39,434 nt of DNA, taken from contig CAUZFZ010000102.1 of assembly GCA_963579025.1 (NCBI GenBank), positions 1-39,434 on the forward strand, read 5' to 3'. This document shows, piece by piece, positions 8,187-17,638 of the stretch. Within the stretch, counting starts at the first letter, position 1. Every line of letters starts with the position of its first letter. The translations under genes were made by a program, and so were the position numbers. This DNA comes from CAUZFZ01 sp963579025. GTDB lineage: Bacteria; Planctomycetota; Planctomycetia; Planctomycetales; Planctomycetaceae. The notes beneath the pieces are model-generated. The model saw only the letters and a list, made by a program, of their open reading frames with translations, searched no databases and was not told the DNA's origin.

Positions 8187-11100
8187 GTGCAGAGTCTCCT
8201 GAGACTTTCGTTGTCTGGCTTGCTTCTTGTTGTGTCTGGTGTCGGGTCACGGGCACTCGCTGTTGATGAATTCGCGCGGTTTGTGAATGACGTGCAGCCG
8301 TTGCTTGAGGCCAGGTGCGTTTCGTGTCATGGGCCGGAAAAGCAGGAAGGCGGTTTGCGACTCGATTCAATGGCAGCAGCAAAGGCGGGCGGGGATCGCG
8401 GCGCGGCACTGGTGCCGGGGAACGTCGAGAAAAGCCTGCTGATCACGGCCATCACATTTGACGATTCCGACCTGCAAATGCCGCCGAAGCAGAAGTTGTC
8501 GAATAAAGAGATCGCCATCCTCACGCAGTGGGTCAAAGCGGGTGCGGCGTGGCCGGAACCGGTCGTCGTGCTTTTCGACGACGATCCCGCGTTTCTCAAA
8601 ACGCTGAACAGCGGCAAAGGGAAGTTGCGACTGGTGCAGGGTGACGTGTATTCGGGCCGGACCGCTCTGGCGGTGACACCACCACAACGGTTTTCTGAAC
8701 GAATTCCGGGCTGGCACTTTGTCATTCGCGAGAAGCCTCAACCGGGCCAGTACCGCTATCTGAGGCTGGCGTGGAAGAAGCGCGGCGGCGGAAGCGTGAT
8801 GATCGAACTGGCCTCAAGTGGTCAGTGGCCGAGTGCGAAGGTTGCAAGAGGGCGCTACGTCGCCGGCCCCAACACGACGGGCTGGTCATCGGTCTCGATC
8901 AGTGACACCGCACCGACGGAATGGACAGTCTCAACATTCGATCTGTGGAAGGACCTCGGCGACTTCACGCTGACAGGGATCGCTCCGACGTGCGATGGTG
9001 GTGAAGAAGCGTTTTTCGACGCGATGATTCTGGGACCCGATCTGGCCTCGCTGGATGCGTATCGTCCAGGTGCCGGTTCACCCGGAGTACCCGATCGTGG
9101 AGGCGAACCGATCGGCGATGCATTCACCGACGCGCGGAATCCGATTCGAAAACTGTATCGCGGGAAGCGCCTCGATCTCTGGTCACTGAAGAGCCCAGTC
9201 GCGTCGGCTGCATTTACACACGGTGACTCACCGATGGACGCCGCTATCGATGCTCTCATTCAAGAGGGCCTCGATGCCGCCGGGCTGAAGTTGTCCCCCA
9301 AAGCCGATCAGCGAACACTCATCCGCCGACTGACGTTTGATCTCACCGGGTTGCCACCGACTCTACACGAGGTCGCGGCGTTCGTCGCCGATAAGTCGGC
9401 TGACGCTTATGGCAAACTCGTGAAACGCTTGCTCGAATCGCCGCACTATGGAGAACGCCAGGCGAGACTATGGCTGGATGTTGTTCGCTACGCCGACACT
9501 CACGGTTACGAACGAGATGAATTTCGACCACTCATCTGGCAGTACCGCGATTACGTCATCCGGGCATTCAACCAGGACAAGCCGTTCGATCAGTTCATTC
9601 GCGAGCAACTGGCGGGTGATGAACTGGTCAGTGGACCGCCACAAAACCCGTCAGAAGCCGACGCGCTGATTGCCACTGGCTTTCTACGGCTGGGTCAGTG
9701 GGACAGCACGGCTTCTATTTTTCAGGAGGCAGACCGCCTGCGAGCCGAGATGATGGCCGACGTCACGAACACCACCGCATCGGCATTCCTCGGTCTGACG
9801 GTGTCGTGCTGCCAGTGTCACGATCACAAGTACGATCCGCTGTCACAGGCCGACCACTACCGTTTACGCGCATTCTTCGCAGGCGTCACACCGCGAGACG
9901 AGCTTGTTATCGAGCTGCCCGAGGCACTGGACGAAATCAACCGGCACAATGCCGAACTGGACGGTCAGGTCAAAACACTCAAGGCCGAGCAATCGAAGCT
10001 GAACAAGGACGCCGAGCCAGACAAGGGACGTTACGCGGAAATCGCCGGACGGATTGCAGCGGTTGAGGCAACGAAGCGTAAGCCGCGTGCCGCGATGGGA
10101 GCCGGCGACTCTGGTGCGACAGTTCCGGTGACTCACGTCTTCTACCAGGGTGACTTTCATTCGCCTCGGGATGCAGTTCCGCCCGGATTTGTGTCTGTGC
10201 TGTATCCCGGACCAGCCAATGTAGAGGCACCTCGCGGGAATACGACTGGTCGTCGTCTGGCACTGGCCAACTGGATCGCCTCAGCAAGCAACCCGTGGAC
10301 CGCGCGGGTGATCGTGAATCGCATCTGGCAGCAGCACTTTGGCACGGGACTCATCGCGACGCCCAACGATCTTGGTTACACCGGTTCCCGTCCGACGCAC
10401 CCCGAACTCCTCGACGGCCTGGCAGTCGCATTTGTTGAAAACGGTTGGTCGCTCAAACGGCTGCACCGTGCAATCGTGATGTCGAAGACATACCGGCAGT
10501 CGTCGAGCACGATCGCTGATTCCGCGAGAGTCGACCCCGACAATCATCTACTCTGGCGGCAGAACATCCGACGCCTCGATGCCGAAACGCTGCGTGACAG
10601 TCTGCTGCTCGTGTCAGGATCGTTGAAGCCGTATGCCGGTGGAAAATCGTTGTGGCCTGAAGTTCCCAAAGACCTGCTGCGGGCTCAACCGGCGATTCTG
10701 GAAGCGCTGGAGGGCAAGGACGGCGGGCGAATGCAGGGTTGGTACACTGACCCGGTCGAAGAGACGGACGTCCGCAGTGTGTTTCTGATTCGTAAGCGTT
10801 GTTTGCCAATCCCGTTTCTTCAGGCTTTTGATCTGCCCGACACAACGGTCTCCTGTGCTCGCCGCGACACAACGGTTGTCGCTGCGCAGGCACTGATGCT
10901 TCTGAACAGTACCGCCGCCGTTCGCTTCGCCCATGCCTTTGCGGCGCGCATCGCGGGACCGGCTGACAACCTGTCGTACAGAGACGACATTAAAACCGCG
11001 AAATTGGTAAGGGCCGTATTCCAACACGCGCTAGCGCGGAATCCCGACAATGACGAGTTGCAACTCGCCCGCGCCTTGCTGACCCGCCACACGAAGATAC

Positions 11101-11198
11101 ACCAATCTGGCCGTGCTGCAGATCGGGCAGAACAACTTGCATTGGTAGACCTGTGCCGGGCCATCTTCAATCTGAACGAGTTCGTGTACGTCGATTGA
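8187..11198 (+). CDS. PSCyt1/DUF1549/DUF1553 exported cytochrome-like protein (copy 1)
   Basis: This 1003-residue protein starts at GTG 8187 with GGGAG upstream and has a signal peptide (LLRLSLSGLLLVVSGVGS). The planctomycete cytochrome domain has heme motif CVSCH at 44-48, with QMPPKQKLS and WVKAGAAWP further on. Residues of about 130-340 form an extra beta-rich segment not seen in copies 2 and 3, possibly a ligand-binding fold (GWHFVIREKPQPGQYRYLRL). DUF1549 follows at about 350-600 (RRLTFDLTGLPPT, DVVRYADTHGYERD) and carries a second CxxCH, CCQCH at 541-545. A coiled coil comes next, then DUF1553 at about 680-1000 (NPWTARVIVNRIWQQHFGTG). These proteins are usually encoded with a DUF1501 partner; here the nearest one is 3.6 kb downstream, beyond an antisense gene. 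Substrate unknown; periplasmic redox or sugar-acting role inferred. Confidence 0.88.
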   Translation: MQSLLRLSLSGLLLVVSGVGSRALAVDEFARFVNDVQPLLEARCVSCHGPEKQEGGLRLDSMAAAKAGGDRGAALVPGNVEKSLLITAITFDDSDLQMPPKQKLSNKEIAILTQWVKAGAAWPEPVVVLFDDDPAFLKTLNSGKGKLRLVQGDVYSGRTALAVTPPQRFSERIPGWHFVIREKPQPGQYRYLRLAWKKRGGGSVMIELASSGQWPSAKVARGRYVAGPNTTGWSSVSISDTAPTEWTVSTFDLWKDLGDFTLTGIAPTCDGGEEAFFDAMILGPDLASLDAYRPGAGSPGVPDRGGEPIGDAFTDARNPIRKLYRGKRLDLWSLKSPVASAAFTHGDSPMDAAIDALIQEGLDAAGLKLSPKADQRTLIRRLTFDLTGLPPTLHEVAAFVADKSADAYGKLVKRLLESPHYGERQARLWLDVVRYADTHGYERDEFRPLIWQYRDYVIRAFNQDKPFDQFIREQLAGDELVSGPPQNPSEADALIATGFLRLGQWDSTASIFQEADRLRAEMMADVTNTTASAFLGLTVSCCQCHDHKYDPLSQADHYRLRAFFAGVTPRDELVIELPEALDEINRHNAELDGQVKTLKAEQSKLNKDAEPDKGRYAEIAGRIAAVEATKRKPRAAMGAGDSGATVPVTHVFYQGDFHSPRDAVPPGFVSVLYPGPANVEAPRGNTTGRRLALANWIASASNPWTARVIVNRIWQQHFGTGLIATPNDLGYTGSRPTHPELLDGLAVAFVENGWSLKRLHRAIVMSKTYRQSSSTIADSARVDPDNHLLWRQNIRRLDAETLRDSLLLVSGSLKPYAGGKSLWPEVPKDLLRAQPAILEALEGKDGGRMQGWYTDPVEETDVRSVFLIRKRCLPIPFLQAFDLPDTTVSCARRDTTVVAAQALMLLNSTAAVRFAHAFAARIAGPADNLSYRDDIKTAKLVRAVFQHALARNPDNDELQLARALLTRHTKIHQSGRAADRAEQLALVDLCRAIFNLNEFVYVD

Positions 11199-11271
11199 GT
11201 TCCGCGGTGTCCAGCGTTTGGGATTCGTTTCACGACCCCACGCGTGGAGCGCCTCGCGATGTCCCAATCCA

Positions 11272-11369
11272 TACAAGCCCGAAGCGCAAGCGAGTGAACT
11301 CCGACATGTTGCAATTGGTTCACTCGCTTGCCGAATCCGAAGTTCACTCGCTTGCGCTTCGGGCTTGTA
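11272..11369. repeat. Perfect 29-bp inverted repeat, 40-nt spacer
   Basis: The left arm (11272-11300, beginning TACAAGCCCGAAGCGCAAGC) is the exact reverse complement of the right arm (11341-11369, ending CTTCGGGCTTGTA). The 40-nt spacer contains a third partial copy, TTCACTCGCTTGCCG, in the orientation of the right arm. The element sits in the gap between two convergent stops (11198 and 11418). It could act as a bidirectional terminator; its form also fits a REP/BIME or MITE. No T-run is present. Confidence 0.9.
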
Positions 11370-11417
11370 ACGGGACCAGGTTCAGTGATTCAGCATGGTC
11401 TTTCCACGGATTCACCA

Positions 11418-14381
11418 TCACTGAAAAGACGGGCGGGGCAGTTTTCTCTTCTTGCGACCAGAGCCGTCGATGTCGAGTTCCTTGAGCTTTGTGTTCAGCT
11501 GCTTCAGCGCCTTGGGGACATAGACTGGAATCTGTCTGGGCGGCGCCCATTGTGCGTTTCCGTCATAGGCACCCAGCGTTGGATTCTGAGCGTCGGATAA
11601 ACCGACTGGCTTGCCGGCATTGATCGCCGGACTCTGCGGCTTAAGCCGGTAGTCATTGGCTTTGCTGTCCACGAACAGCGGGTCGCCTTTCACGGGGTCC
11701 TTGCCCAGCAGTGTTTCGTTCGGTCCGAACGTCAGGTTGTGCGAAAACACGTTGCCGTCGCGAGTATGCACGCCGTTCGCGCCGTCGACGATGATGTTGT
11801 TCGCGATCAGGTTGTCCCTGTGCCCGTCATTGTAAAACCAGAACGAGGCATTCGACGGACGGATAATTGTGTTGTTGAAATACGTCCCGCGACTGCCGGT
11901 TGTGACGATGGCACCCCCGGGGCCGACAAACAGATTGTGATGGACGTTGTGTTTCCATCCGCGCCAGCCATCGTAGGCACCCTGGTGGTTGTGGAATCCC
12001 CAGCCAGCGTTGCCGTAGAACGTGTTGCCAATCACCCAGCTCGGCCCTTCTCCGGACCAGTAGATCCCGTGATTCAGGCCGCCAACACCATTGTGATGGA
12101 TCCAGTTCCGCAGCAACGTGACGCCCTGCTCTTCACCTGAAACGCCCGTGTGTCCGAACTCAGTAATCTCACATCCCACCACCCAGGTTCGACCGCAATT
12201 CTCCCACACGACTCCCGCCCCGACTTTCTTAGGTGTCCGGCCCTGATATCCCGCAATTCGAAACCCCTCCAGATACACATGGTTGCAGTTCGAAAACCGA
12301 ACGGTTCCATGAACAATCGCGCCGAGTGGCGGATCGGACACAATTCGAATTGGTGCATTGGGTTCACCACGCAGATTGGTTAGTGAAAGACCGCTCTCGG
12401 TCCACAGACCTGGCGACACGCGCAGAGTATCGCCGGGTCGCAGGGCCTTGATTGCGTCGTTGATCGCCTTTACCCGTTCCGGCATTGGCACGGCGATCGG
12501 CTGGTCGGATAAGAGGTCTTCCTTCTCCATGACCATGTGGCACTTCAGATTGCGCGGCGGGTAATACTCAAAGGCACCCAAATCCGGTTTTCCCGCAGTC
12601 GGCATGTCTGCCCAGCCCGGAATGCTTTGATCGACGGGCAAAGACTCTCCAGCATCGAGGAAGGAGGCGCCGGGTTTCGGATCGAAGCGACTCCCGGCAG
12701 GATCGTGCAGTGCCTTTCCCGCTTTGGTCAACGAGCTGAAAGCCAGACAATTGACCTCGGTCGAGTCATCGCCTGCGAACGATTCACCAATCAGAGTGCA
12801 GTGGATGAAACGCATGCGAGTCGTACCGGGCTCCTTCGTCGACGCACGATTGAGCACACACCGCATCAGCGTGACCTCTCCGTCGCCAGCGACGGCAAGG
12901 CCGCCGGTTCCGTCAAGAAACAGACTACGTCCGCATTCGGCGCGACAGGCTTCGTTCACATCCAGTGCAAGTCCAGAGGACTGATCACGAAACGTCAGTC
13001 GCCGTAGTGAGACCTTTGCAGGCAATTGGACCGGCTGCCCGACCTGCCGGATCGGGGAACTGGATGCGGTGATCGACAGACCGTGTTCTTCTCCCGCGAA
13101 CGTCAGGTCTTCAACCCGTAACCATCCCGCATTGGCAAATCGCCACGCACCTTTGATCGTCACCTGTTCGTGCGGGCTGGCCTGGATGACGGTCGGATAG
13201 TCAGAAAGCACGGCACCCAGCGTCGGAGAATCAGAGGCCACGGGATCGACCCAGGTGACGTCCTCGTCGTAAGTCCCTTCCTGAAGAGTCAGACGATCGC
13301 CCTGCCCAAGTTCGGAAAAGGCTTTGCGCAACGTTCGCCATGGATGCGCGGGATCGGAACCGGTGTTCGAGTCGTCGCCCCATGTCGCGACATGAAGTTT
13401 TCTGGGCCACCGCCGCTCTCGTACGGGCGTACCCAGGTCGTAGATTTCGACGTTGTCGTACCATTCGTTGTAAACCCACTGGGCTTTCGCGTTGGATGAG
13501 ACTGAGTCTCGTCCCACAAGACCGAAACCATATTCAACGTTCTTCCGCGTTCTCGCCATGAGAACCGGGTAGTGTCCATCCAGAACTCGGACTCCGTTCA
13601 ATTTCAGGATCAGGCGATCGTCATCAATCACAATTTCGGCGGAATGCCATGCCTGCCGGAATGATGGTTGCTGAGTCGTGACGCCGGGTTGCGGCGCGCC
13701 CACGAATGGATATCCGCCGCCGGTCCACAGGTGCCGCGCGCCAAATGAAAGAGGTTGCCCTTCTTTCGTGTAGAAGCCGATCTGGTAGTAATTCTCGTTC
13801 TCCCACAGTGAATGACCTGTGCCGCCGTGCCGCCGACCGAGCCATGTCACTTCGCCGGTCTGGCCGCACAGGAAATCGAATTTCAGCCGGAAGTTCGTCG
13901 CATGGATTTCGCGATCCATGTAGCAATGAGTCCAATACGGCAGAGCCGGTGCGAACTTCAGCACTCGGGTCTTGTTACCGGGTGTGTCGACCTGAGCGAC
14001 ACTGCAGGTCTTCTCCGGCCAGTACTTTGGCGTATCCCCGTGTTTGTACGACTCGAAGTTGTCTTTGTAGATCAGCTTGCCTGGCCCCGGCTCAGGTTCT
14101 CGCTCCCGGATACGTACCAGCTCGGGACTCTCCGTAAGTTTGACTCGAGACAACGCTCTTGCGGAGATCCGTTTTCCGTCTTCGTTCAGAAGACCCTTGA
14201 TCCCCGTGCCCTTGTCCTTCTTGTTGGGATTGTCCAACAGTGAGTCGAGATCATCCAGTTGCTGCGCTGATGCGACCGAACACACGGCCAGACAAACAGC
14301 CAGCCAGACGCCGAACACGTGACACCAGCTCCGGGCTGCAAGCGTGAGAGTTGTGCCGCGTTGGAGTTTCGAGCGATGCAT
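11418..14381 (-). CDS. Exported right-handed beta-helix protein with LamG-like N-domain
   Basis: The 987-residue product has a signal peptide (VFGVWLAVCLAVCSVASAQQ). Residues of about 85-270 look like a concanavalin/LamG-type jelly roll (KLIYKDNFESYKHGD, WHSAEIVIDDDRLILKLNGV, VYNEWYDNVEIYDLG). After that comes a DUF1565-like start (HVATWGDDSNTGSDPAHPWR, LTLQEGTYDEDVTW) and two blocks of parallel beta-helix. The second begins near INDAIKALRPGDTLRVSPGL and has repeats such as VVGCEITEFGHTGVSGEEQG and NGVGGLNHGIYWSG. The C-terminus is basic (GSGRKKRKLPRP). Such folds bind or cleave polysaccharides; no lyase catalytic residues can be assigned from sequence alone. Three ATGs lie at 14387, 14384 and 14381; AGGA at 14388-14391 fits the third best. 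It lies antisense between a PSCyt and a DUF1501 gene. Confidence 0.82.
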   Translation of the reverse strand: MHRSKLQRGTTLTLAARSWCHVFGVWLAVCLAVCSVASAQQLDDLDSLLDNPNKKDKGTGIKGLLNEDGKRISARALSRVKLTESPELVRIREREPEPGPGKLIYKDNFESYKHGDTPKYWPEKTCSVAQVDTPGNKTRVLKFAPALPYWTHCYMDREIHATNFRLKFDFLCGQTGEVTWLGRRHGGTGHSLWENENYYQIGFYTKEGQPLSFGARHLWTGGGYPFVGAPQPGVTTQQPSFRQAWHSAEIVIDDDRLILKLNGVRVLDGHYPVLMARTRKNVEYGFGLVGRDSVSSNAKAQWVYNEWYDNVEIYDLGTPVRERRWPRKLHVATWGDDSNTGSDPAHPWRTLRKAFSELGQGDRLTLQEGTYDEDVTWVDPVASDSPTLGAVLSDYPTVIQASPHEQVTIKGAWRFANAGWLRVEDLTFAGEEHGLSITASSSPIRQVGQPVQLPAKVSLRRLTFRDQSSGLALDVNEACRAECGRSLFLDGTGGLAVAGDGEVTLMRCVLNRASTKEPGTTRMRFIHCTLIGESFAGDDSTEVNCLAFSSLTKAGKALHDPAGSRFDPKPGASFLDAGESLPVDQSIPGWADMPTAGKPDLGAFEYYPPRNLKCHMVMEKEDLLSDQPIAVPMPERVKAINDAIKALRPGDTLRVSPGLWTESGLSLTNLRGEPNAPIRIVSDPPLGAIVHGTVRFSNCNHVYLEGFRIAGYQGRTPKKVGAGVVWENCGRTWVVGCEITEFGHTGVSGEEQGVTLLRNWIHHNGVGGLNHGIYWSGEGPSWVIGNTFYGNAGWGFHNHQGAYDGWRGWKHNVHHNLFVGPGGAIVTTGSRGTYFNNTIIRPSNASFWFYNDGHRDNLIANNIIVDGANGVHTRDGNVFSHNLTFGPNETLLGKDPVKGDPLFVDSKANDYRLKPQSPAINAGKPVGLSDAQNPTLGAYDGNAQWAPPRQIPVYVPKALKQLNTKLKELDIDGSGRKKRKLPRPSFQ

Positions 14382-14792
14382 CATCATTCCTGCACGCCTC
14401 TTTATGTTTTGACCGGTGCCAGCGGCTTTGAAAGACGACCACACAGTGCGCCTGACACTCCGAGTCTATCTCTGGCGTACGGAGAAACCAACGTGCCTGC
14501 AACGCCGCTGAGAACGAACAACGGGGCACGCCAGCCAGTTCGAACTGATCGAGGCAACGGCACGAACCTCAACCAGTGCAATGCGACGTACTCACTGGCT
14601 GATTTGAACAACGACAGGATCTTACGCCGGGAACTCGGTGATACGTGATGCCCCGAGGATCGGGGAGTTCATGCCAACGTGGGCGAGATCGGTCGGGGGC
14701 AGCCTGTATCAGATCCAGGTACACTGACCGGTCCCACTTTGACGGCTCCACTCCATCGGAGTCGTCGCCTGGTGGATTCGGAGTTCACCGCT
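14382..14792. other. Divergent intergenic region (beta-helix gene / DUF1501 gene)
   Basis: No gene is seen. CCCCGA (14651-14656) and TCGGGG (14660-14665) form a tight 6-bp hairpin with a GGA loop, placed about 130 nt before the DUF1501 start. It could be regulatory, but the sequence gives no proof. Promoters for both neighbours should lie here. Confidence 0.4.
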
Positions 14793-16298
14793 ATGCGATC
14801 CGACAATCTCAACGCGATTTCGCTGGCAATGCCAGACAGCAGATCTGTTGCTCCGCGACCGGAACAGTCTCGGCGAGACTTCTTCACACGCACCGGCGCC
14901 GGTTTTGCCAGCGTGGCGTTGACTGGGCTACTGTCGGATGAGTTGCAGGCTGGGGCTCCAAATAAGAACGCGGTCGATCCACTCAATCCGCTGGCCGAAC
15001 GAGCGGCCGATTTCGCGCCGCGGGCGAAACAGGTGATCTTCCTGTTTCAATACGGCGGTCCATCCACGTTCGACCTGCTGGATTACAAACCTGACCTGGT
15101 CAAGCTGCACGGCAAACCGGTCCCCGAGTCATTCAAGAAACAGAAAGACCTGGTCGGCGGCGTCTTCAACCACTGCAAAGATGAACTGATGGCTGGTCCA
15201 TGGAAATGGGCTCAGCATGGCGAGAGCGGTCAATGGTTCTCTGACCTGCTGCCGCACACGGCACGGCATGCGGATGAGTTGTGTGTTGTGCGGTCAATGA
15301 TCAGTGACAGTTCCAACCATGCGCCTGCAACATACCTGATGAATACCGGCGCGATTCTTGGTGGCCGTCCAAGCCTGGGATCATGGGTCACATACGGGCT
15401 GGGTTCCGCGAACCAGAATCTGCCGGGTTTCGTGCTGCTGTATCAGGTCGGTGGACTGGGCGGTTCGGCCAACTGGAGCAACGGGTTTCTGCCGGCCGCC
15501 TATCAGGGAACGCAGTTCCGTCACGCAGGCTCGCCGGTCCTCAATCTGTCTCCGCCGGAACAGTTCGCTGGTGTGCAACGTTCGACGCTCGACTTCGCCC
15601 AGGCACTGAATCGTCGACATGCGTCAAAGCGACCGGGCACGCTCGATCTGGACGGCCGCATTGCTTCGTATGAACTGGCCTACCGCATGCAGTCTGAAGC
15701 ACTCGACATCGGCGAGCTGTCACATGAGACGCAGGCAACACAGGACGCCTACGGGCTGCATGACAAGAACACTGCAAAAGCGAAATACGGTCGGATGTGT
15801 CTGCTCACGCGGCGACTGGTCGAGAAAGGTGTGCGGTTCGTGCAGGTCTACAATGCGGTCGACAAACTGGGCTGGGACGGCCACAGCAAGAACCACGAAT
15901 TCCACCGTCGCAATTCGGCGCAAACCGACCAGCCCGTTGCCACTCTGCTGACGGACCTCAAAGAACGCGGTCTGCTCGACAGCACGCTGGTGATCTGGGC
16001 GGGTGAATTCGGCCGCACGCCCATGAAGCAGGGCGGCGACGGTCGAAATCACAATCCGTACGGGTTCAATATCTGGATGGCGGGCGGCGGTGTGAACGCC
16101 GGCACGTCAATTGGTTCAACAGACGCGATTGGCTTGCGAGCGGCTGAGAAGCCTCAGCTCATGAAGAACCTGCACGCGACGATTCTGACTGCCATGGGTC
16201 TGAATCCCGACGATCTCTTCTTCGAACACCACGGCCGACAGGAACGCCTTACGGGAGTGGCCCAAAGCTGGAAGCTGATTCCCGGCGTGCTCGGTTGA
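14793..16298 (+). CDS. DUF1501 protein with Tat signal (copy 1)
   Basis: The 501-residue protein has a twin-arginine region SRRDFFTRTGAGFASVALTG, so it is predicted to be exported folded. The mature part shows the DUF1501 landmarks in order: FQYGGPSTFDLLDYKP, WAQHGESGQWFSDLLPHTA, RSMISDSSNHAPAT, GRPSLGSWVTYGLGS, LAYRMQSEA, LGWDGHSKN, WAGEFGRTP, GRNHNPYGFNIWMAGGGV and NLHATIL. The family belongs to the alkaline-phosphatase/sulfatase-like superfamily; substrates are unknown. ATG 14793 is chosen because GGAG lies about 9 nt upstream and the earlier in-frame ATG at 14679 would add non-conserved residues. It is probably the partner of the PSCyt gene at 8187, separated from it by the antisense beta-helix gene. 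Confidence 0.88.
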   Translation: MRSDNLNAISLAMPDSRSVAPRPEQSRRDFFTRTGAGFASVALTGLLSDELQAGAPNKNAVDPLNPLAERAADFAPRAKQVIFLFQYGGPSTFDLLDYKPDLVKLHGKPVPESFKKQKDLVGGVFNHCKDELMAGPWKWAQHGESGQWFSDLLPHTARHADELCVVRSMISDSSNHAPATYLMNTGAILGGRPSLGSWVTYGLGSANQNLPGFVLLYQVGGLGGSANWSNGFLPAAYQGTQFRHAGSPVLNLSPPEQFAGVQRSTLDFAQALNRRHASKRPGTLDLDGRIASYELAYRMQSEALDIGELSHETQATQDAYGLHDKNTAKAKYGRMCLLTRRLVEKGVRFVQVYNAVDKLGWDGHSKNHEFHRRNSAQTDQPVATLLTDLKERGLLDSTLVIWAGEFGRTPMKQGGDGRNHNPYGFNIWMAGGGVNAGTSIGSTDAIGLRAAEKPQLMKNLHATILTAMGLNPDDLFFEHHGRQERLTGVAQSWKLIPGVLG

Positions 16299-16319
16299 GT
16301 GTGTGCGCTACCCACCCGA

Positions 16320-17555
16320 TCAGCACGACGACTGCGCATCGGAAGTCGAGCGAAGCAGGTGCAGACGCAACAGGTTCAGTGCTGTTTTCGACGCGCGCGG
16401 ACCGGCAAGTGCGGGATCTCCCAGCAGCCGGTGTTCAACGGCGACGGTGTGGTCGTCGCCGGTCATCGCAACAAATCCTCGACTGACGCCATCAGCGTCC
16501 GGTGTGCTGAAAGGCGTAACCGCCAGTGCGAAATCCGACCCGAATTCGGCCATGCAGTTCTGAACCATCGCCACAGCCATCGGACGCGACACGTCCGCGG
16601 GGGGAATGGATTCCTTCAACGCGACAGGCCCCGTGACGACCAGACTGCCAACACAGCACTGCTCGGCCTCGGGACAGACTGCGAGCATGTGAGCCAGCAT
16701 GCCTCGGCTGCCCGACTCGACCGTCGACAGCGTCTTGCCACACTCGACAAGGAGCCGACAGACGGCCGATTCCAGTGTGTCGTCGTCGTCGCCAAACACC
16801 AGATCGCCCAGTGTTTCACGGGCCTGCTGACGCGTCTCACTCAGCAGTCGGTCACATTCCTGCGCCGTCGAACCATGGGCCGCAATGCGCAGTGTGATCG
16901 TCGCGGCGGAAGCCGTGATTCCGACTTCCGGGTTGCGGTCACGAGCGGTCAGGTCGCCGAGCATTTCTTCGATGTTGGATTCGCCCTGACCGAAGCAGTG
17001 CAGGCAGGCACGCCGAATGACGCGCGATCCAGGTGGCAGTCGCGGCCGCACCTGCTCGCGATACATCTTCTTCATCTCGCTGGGAACCCCCGGCATGGCT
17101 GCCAGGCGGCACGATTCCTGCCCGTCACGTTTGACATCCGCCCAGACGCCTGGCGCCGTGCCGATGGGGTTCTCGATCGGCTCCGTCCCGGCCGGAAACA
17201 TTGCCTGAATACGATTGCGTTCGGGCATTTCCCGATTCCGCGAAGCGAACAGTTCTTCGATGAACTTCAACGACGGTTCATGAAGAACCAGCTCGGTATC
17301 CAGCAACTGCCCGATCAGTTCGCGCGTCAGGTCGTCCAGAGTGGGGCCCAGTCCGCCCGTGATCAGCACAATGTCCGACCGCGCGACGGCCGTGCGAAAG
17401 ACTTCCAGCATCGCCGCCGGGTCGTCAGCCATCGTGGCGTGATAGTGGACTGGAATGCCGATTTCGGAAAGCTGAAGACTGAGCCATTGACTGTTGGTGT
17501 CGAGCTTGGCTCCGCTGGTCAGCTCGCTGCCAATGGAAATGATCTCTGCGTGCAT
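16320..17555 (-). CDS. cinA: CinA-family protein with diverged C-terminal amidase-like domain
   Basis: The 411-residue protein starts at ATG 17555 with GGAGAG upstream. The N-terminal MoaB/CinA domain is well conserved: IISIGSELTSGAKLDTNSQW, then ITGGLGPTLDDLTRELIGQL and AMPGVPSEMKKMY. This half is associated with ADP-ribose/NAD-derivative pyrophosphatase activity in characterised homologues. The C-terminal domain normally deamidates nicotinamide mononucleotide and carries ESCTGG and a TGIAGP loop. Here the first reads ESGSRG and the second AVTPFSTPDAD, so the Ser and a possible Lys remain but the surrounding active-site loops are changed. NMN deamidase activity is therefore doubtful. It is the only clearly cytoplasmic enzyme in this stretch. 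It converges on the DUF1501 gene with 21 nt between stops and lies downstream of the thioredoxin-like lipoprotein gene. Confidence 0.85.
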   Translation of the reverse strand: MHAEIISIGSELTSGAKLDTNSQWLSLQLSEIGIPVHYHATMADDPAAMLEVFRTAVARSDIVLITGGLGPTLDDLTRELIGQLLDTELVLHEPSLKFIEELFASRNREMPERNRIQAMFPAGTEPIENPIGTAPGVWADVKRDGQESCRLAAMPGVPSEMKKMYREQVRPRLPPGSRVIRRACLHCFGQGESNIEEMLGDLTARDRNPEVGITASAATITLRIAAHGSTAQECDRLLSETRQQARETLGDLVFGDDDDTLESAVCRLLVECGKTLSTVESGSRGMLAHMLAVCPEAEQCCVGSLVVTGPVALKESIPPADVSRPMAVAMVQNCMAEFGSDFALAVTPFSTPDADGVSRGFVAMTGDDHTVAVEHRLLGDPALAGPRASKTALNLLRLHLLRSTSDAQSSC

Positions 17556-17638
17556 TCGCACTCTCCGGACGTGAATCGGGAACACGGCAGATTACCGAGC
17601 AGACCGGCGAACGGCGAACATCTCCACGTTCGGCGCAC

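Noticed and set aside
8187..11198. Sulfatase assignment for the PSCyt/DUF1501 pairs
   Set aside because: DUF1501 belongs to a sulfatase-like superfamily, but the CxPxR formylglycine motif required by sulfatases is absent in all three copies.
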